Notes under the pieces: model-generated
What the model was told of the DNA's origin: nothing
The model's database searches: none
The model's input: the letters and a program-made list of their open reading frames with translations, nothing else
In this document: piece by piece, positions 61,115 to 64,000 of the stretch
How positions within the stretch are numbered: the first letter of the stretch is position 1
How the letters are laid out: every line of letters begins with the position of its first letter
Made by a program: the position numbers and the translations under genes
Source of the DNA: Cupriavidus numazuensis
GTDB taxonomy: Bacteria; Pseudomonadota; Gammaproteobacteria; Burkholderiales; Burkholderiaceae
Assembly (NCBI RefSeq): GCF_905397435.1
Contig: NZ_CAJPVI010000014.1
Coordinates: 62,001-126,000, forward strand
Length of the DNA stretch: 64,000 nucleotides
Direction: 5' to 3'

Positions 61115-61158
61115 GATTCAGTGATGCTAATTATCTTCATCCATCACTGTACTGAATC
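61115..61158. promoter_or_regulatory. LysR-type dyad upstream of the LysR gene
   Basis: GATTCAGTGATG (61115-61126) is inverted, with a short insertion, in CATCACTG-TA-CTGAATC (61142-61158). The AT-rich TAATTATCTT lies between the arms. This arrangement about 20-60 bases before the start codon at 61095 suits LysR autoregulation. Confidence 0.4.
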
Positions 61159-61342
61159 GATGGCATCCGGCACAGTGGCGTATACACCTATCAGACGCAG
61201 ATGTGTGCCATGACCGTGACTTCGACCATTGACCACCTGTTTGCCCGGTCCTCCACGCGAATTCGCCGTCGTCACACAAATTGCGGAAGTCGATCACCAA
61301 GGCCTTTGCCGCCGGTCGGGCTCCCGCAAGCTGCGTCACCAT

Positions 61343-62440
61343 TCAGAACGAATGCATGATCCCGGTATACACGCCCTGTTGGGTGGCGCCCGCCATTGGC
61401 TTGGTGTCCGGGGTGACTTCCACGGAGAAGGCCGCGTTGCCGCGGTTCACCACGGTGCCGAGGGTGGCGTAGAGCAGGGTGCGCTTGGACAGGTTGTAGT
61501 TGGCGCCGAGCGCGAGCAGCGTGGCATTGCCGCCGTCGCGGTTCAGGCTCGCGTGGTAGCCGCCGGCCAGCAGTGTCAGCGCCGGCGTGGCCGACCATGC
61601 CGCGCCGAGCCAGGCCATCTGGTGCCGCGTCGCGGCGGTCGGGTTGCTCGCATCGGCCACCGTGGCGGAACCCGAACGGATCAGGCTGTAGCCCGCGAAC
61701 ATCTTGACGCTGCCTGCCTGGTAGGCGCCACCGACGGCATATTCGCGCGATGTGGCATACAGGTTGGTGAAGTCGCCGTTGGCGTCGCGGATTTCCTCGT
61801 ACACGCCCTTGACCACGAGCGGTCCGCTTTCGTAGCTGATGCTGCCGCTGAGCTGGCGCTTGCCGCTCGGGCGGCCCGGCACCTCACCCAGTCCGGCCTG
61901 CGCGCGGAACGACAGGCCGCCCCACGACGGCGAGTTGTAGGTGATCGCGTTGTCGCGCGGCCCCCAGTTGCGGCCATAGGCGAGCGTGCCGACGCTGGTG
62001 AACTGCATCGCGAACGGGTCTACCGCCCATAGCTCGCCATCGGTGAGCGCCATGGCGCGGCCGAGCCAGACCGTGCCATAGCTGCGGCTGGCCAGCCCGA
62101 CGACGGCATAACGGTTGAAGAAGCTGTCGCCGATGGTACGGCCGTCGTCGCTGGTGAACATGCTTTCCAGGTTGGCGACGGCGCTCAGGCCCTGGCCGAG
62201 GTCTTCGTTCACGCGGATCCCCCACCAGCTCGCGCCCCAGTCGCTGCCGTAGCGGACCAGACCGGCGCTGCCGCCGCTGGGGGTGGCAACCTTGTTCACA
62301 TAGCCGATGCCGCCGATCACCCGGCCATACAGCGTGGTGCTGCTCTGCGCGGCGGCGCTGCCGGCACATAGCAGGCATGCCGCGGCGGCGGCTGCGGAGA
62401 AGCTGCGTACGGTCTTGCACGCAACCCGGGTTGAATACAT
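61343..62440 (-). CDS. Gram-negative porin, OmpC-like trimeric type
   Basis: A 365-residue outer-membrane porin. The signal peptide (ACKTVRSFSAAAAAACLLCAGSAAA) ends before Q-S-S-T-T-L-Y-G-R-V, the standard first strand of Burkholderiales porins. Alternating beta strands and a C-terminal Phe (G-I-M-H-S-F) support Bam-mediated insertion. The ATG at 62440 follows AGGGAG. It is a general or organic-anion channel. It precedes the LysR gene on the same strand and follows the dioxygenase gene by 216 bases, in which nothing clear is seen. Confidence 0.93.
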   Translation of the reverse strand: MYSTRVACKTVRSFSAAAAAACLLCAGSAAAQSSTTLYGRVIGGIGYVNKVATPSGGSAGLVRYGSDWGASWWGIRVNEDLGQGLSAVANLESMFTSDDGRTIGDSFFNRYAVVGLASRSYGTVWLGRAMALTDGELWAVDPFAMQFTSVGTLAYGRNWGPRDNAITYNSPSWGGLSFRAQAGLGEVPGRPSGKRQLSGSISYESGPLVVKGVYEEIRDANGDFTNLYATSREYAVGGAYQAGSVKMFAGYSLIRSGSATVADASNPTAATRHQMAWLGAAWSATPALTLLAGGYHASLNRDGGNATLLALGANYNLSKRTLLYATLGTVVNRGNAAFSVEVTPDTKPMAGATQQGVYTGIMHSF

Positions 62441-62656
62441 GTCTCGCTCCCTGCAATCAGTGGTGTCGCAGCGTCCGGCAGGCAAAAGGCTGCCTCACGC
62501 GCGCGCCCGGGGGCGCAGCGCGGCATGGCCGGCGCCGCTTGTTCGGAGGAAAGGCATGAGCAGGCCCGGCCCCGCCAGCGAACTGGCGCGGATCGGGTGC
62601 TGCATGCCGTGTGGGTAATCAGGCCGGGGTGACCGGCCGGGATGACTGGCGGGGGA

Positions 62657-63532
62657 CTAGCCGCCGGTGCGGGCGCGCTCCAGCACGAAGTCGTAACCGA
62701 GCTCAAGGCACGGGCCGCTGATGCCGTACTCGCCCACGCGCGCGCCGGCGGCAACAGGCTCGAACTTGCGGACCAGCGACTGCTTGACCGCGAACACCAC
62801 ATCGGAGTCGAGGTACGGGTCCTCGGCATCGAAGATGTGGGTGATCAGCGGCTTGCAGCCGGCGGCGGTGACCTTGGCGTGCAGATGGGCGGGACGCCAC
62901 GGGTGGCGGTCGGTCGCGTTCAGCAGCTCGCCGACCGGTCCGTCCGTCGGGATCGGGTAGCGCACCGGCCGCACCGTGCGCACCAGGAACTCGCCGTTGT
63001 CATTGGCGCGGTACCAGCCGCGCAGGTTGTTGACGGGCTGTTCCGCGTCCTGGATGTCGTACATGCCGTTCGAGTTGGTCTGCCAGACCTCGATCTGCGC
63101 GCCGGCGACCGGTGCGCCAGACACGTCGACCACGCGGCCGCGCACGAACAGCGGCACGTCGTCGCACGGCAGCTGCTGGATCGATTCACCCCATTCGCGC
63201 GCCGGCGTGTCGGGCACGTAGAACGGGCCGACCACGGTGGACTCGGTGGCGGCCGGCGCGACGCCCGCGCTGACCATATTGACCAGCATCGACACGCCGA
63301 GGTTGTCGGACAGCAGGATCATCTCCTGCCGCTTGTCGTCGCAGATCTGGCCGACCGCGGTCAAGAACTGGATGCCATGCATCCATTCGTCTTCCGTGAG
63401 CCGTACGTCGCGCACGAACGCGTGCAGGTGCCGCACCAGTGATTGCAGGATCTCGCGCAGGCGCGGGTCCGGCGTGTTCTGGTAGCGCTGCAGCACGACC
63501 TCGGTCAGTTCCGCTTCTGTCATGTTTCGCAT
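62657..63532 (-). CDS. intradiol ring-cleavage dioxygenase, hydroxyquinol 1,2-dioxygenase type
   Basis: A 291-residue non-haem Fe(III) dioxygenase. The four ligands are Tyr158 (G-M-Y-D), Tyr192 (R-Y-P-I-P), His216 and His218 (R-P-A-H-L-H), with spacing like that of catechol 1,2-dioxygenases. The helical N-terminal dimerisation domain is present, and T-E-S-T-V-V-G-P-F-Y-V fits the hydroxyquinol/catechol group. It cleaves a 1,2-diol ring to a muconate or maleylacetate. CGGAGA lies before the ATG at 63532. It follows the amidohydrolase by 13 bases and shares its transcript. Confidence 0.92.
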   Translation of the reverse strand: MRNMTEAELTEVVLQRYQNTPDPRLREILQSLVRHLHAFVRDVRLTEDEWMHGIQFLTAVGQICDDKRQEMILLSDNLGVSMLVNMVSAGVAPAATESTVVGPFYVPDTPAREWGESIQQLPCDDVPLFVRGRVVDVSGAPVAGAQIEVWQTNSNGMYDIQDAEQPVNNLRGWYRANDNGEFLVRTVRPVRYPIPTDGPVGELLNATDRHPWRPAHLHAKVTAAGCKPLITHIFDAEDPYLDSDVVFAVKQSLVRKFEPVAAGARVGEYGISGPCLELGYDFVLERARTGG

Positions 63533-63545
63533 ATCGGTCTCCGGT

Positions 63546-64000
63546 TCAGTGCGCGGCCTGGTACGGCGCGGGAATGAAGCGTCCGCCCGGCGCCACGCCG
63601 GCCAGCGCGAGCACGCGGTCGCGCGAGCGTTCGAGATCGCCGATCAGCCGTGCGACATCGACGTTGACGAGCTTGCCGTGGCGCTTGACCGCCTTGCCCG
63701 CGACCCACACGGAGTCGACCAGGCCCGGGTGGCCGGCCAGCACCACCGCGCCGACGGGGTTGTTCAGCGGCGCCATTTCGAGGTTGTCGGCGCGCAGCAT
63801 GCAGATATCGGCATCCTTGCCCGGCGTGAGCGAGCCGATGCGGTCTTCCATGCCCAGCGCGCGCGCGCCGTTGATGGTGGCGAAGGCCAGCACGTCGCTG
63901 GTGTCGATCGGCAGGCGCTGCACGGTGGTGCCGGCAAGGTCGGCGTCGTGATGCGCCCATGCGCGTTCGAGCAGCAGCACCGTACGCATGACCTGGAACA
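63546..64000 (-). CDS. amidohydrolase family protein, C-terminal part (truncated by window end)
   Basis: The frame is open through base 64000, so the N-terminal and most catalytic parts lie beyond the window. The visible about 150 residues show F-A-T-I-N-G-A-R-A-L-G-M, G-S-L-T-P-G-K-D-A-D-I-C-M-L and a V-W-V-A-G-K-A-V-K strand, the C-terminal beta-sandwich of cytosine-deaminase/TrzN-like amidohydrolases. With the dioxygenase directly downstream, it may deaminate or dechlorinate an aromatic or heterocyclic precursor. The metal site cannot be checked here. Confidence 0.85.
   Translation of the reverse strand, partial: FQVMRTVLLLERAWAHHDADLAGTTVQRLPIDTSDVLAFATINGARALGMEDRIGSLTPGKDADICMLRADNLEMAPLNNPVGAVVLAGHPGLVDSVWVAGKAVKRHGKLVNVDVARLIGDLERSRDRVLALAGVAPGGRFIPAPYQAAH

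Noticed and set aside
59773..61116. Plus-strand open frame of about 450 codons
   Set aside because: It is antisense to a canonical LysR gene along most of its length, with no start signal.
1..64000. CRISPR arrays, insertion sequences, prophage genes, tRNA or rRNA genes
   Set aside because: No regularly spaced repeats, no transposase or integrase motifs, and no tRNA- or rRNA-like segments were seen on either strand.

Overview
The window is high-GC DNA from a Gram-negative heterotroph of the Burkholderiales, most probably Cupriavidus or a close relative. This is an inference from two Bug/TctC-type periplasmic binding proteins, a trimeric OmpC-like porin, many IclR and LysR regulators, Liv-type importers and uniform GC-rich codon use. 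There are no rRNA or tRNA genes, no insertion sequences and no CRISPR array. It looks like a chromosomal or megaplasmid catabolic region.

Region 1 (1-26.9 kb) is a catabolic island with four IclR regulators and two complete branched-chain-type (Liv) ABC importers. The plus strand carries an alpha/beta hydrolase, a Baeyer-Villiger-type monooxygenase, two SDRs and a solute-binding protein (1677-7189), then livHMGF plus an IclR gene (8557-12793). The minus strand carries a roughly 11 kb polycistron of ten genes running from 25326 down to 14467: ThDP enzyme, acyl-CoA ligase, SMP-30 lactonase, binding protein, livGFHM, SDR and a 3-hydroxyisobutyryl-CoA hydrolase-like enzyme. The gene set suggests uptake of an organic acid or cyclic compound, then alcohol to ketone to ester or lactone to hydroxy acid to acyl-CoA.

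Region 2 (26.9-43.2 kb) holds two Bug proteins, an aromatic-acid-type MFS carrier, a second MFS protein, three tandem SDR paralogues opposite an AraC regulator, a D-aminoacylase-type amidohydrolase, and an isoquinoline 1-oxidoreductase-like molybdenum hydroxylase (2Fe-2S subunit, Moco subunit, cytochrome c) preceded by a dienelactone-hydrolase-like protein and a divergent LysR gene.

The main discovery is a shared promoter architecture. A 15-bp element (best form TTCCAAAGTACGGAA; core GTACGGAA) occurs at eight places, all intergenic and all at the head of a transcription unit. It stands 16-17 bp before a recognisable -35 hexamer and about 39-41 bp before a -10. It heads the hydrolase-BVMO unit, livHMGF, the fourth iclR gene, the NTF2-like gene, the 11 kb minus operon, the Fe-ADH gene, the MFS unit and the Bug-amidohydrolase unit. 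This ties 1.6-37.9 kb into one probable IclR-activated regulon.

Region 3 (43.3-45.3 kb) has a small soluble PilJ_N-domain protein behind a consensus sigma-54 promoter and a long hairpin with a U8 tail, which suggests a sigma-54-dependent small RNA or attenuator, and an Hsp31/HchA-type DJ-1 protein.

Region 4 (45.5-60 kb) has a 935-residue MalT-type LuxR regulator and two divergent units encoding acyl-CoA ligase, SDR, LvaA-like phosphotransferase, two DUF485/ActP transporter pairs, quinone oxidoreductase, cytochrome b561 and a nitronate monooxygenase-like flavoprotein. It resembles a rearranged levulinate/4-hydroxyacid (lva) pathway. Region 5 (60-64 kb) holds a LysR regulator, a porin, an intradiol dioxygenase of hydroxyquinol type and the 3' end of an amidohydrolase gene.
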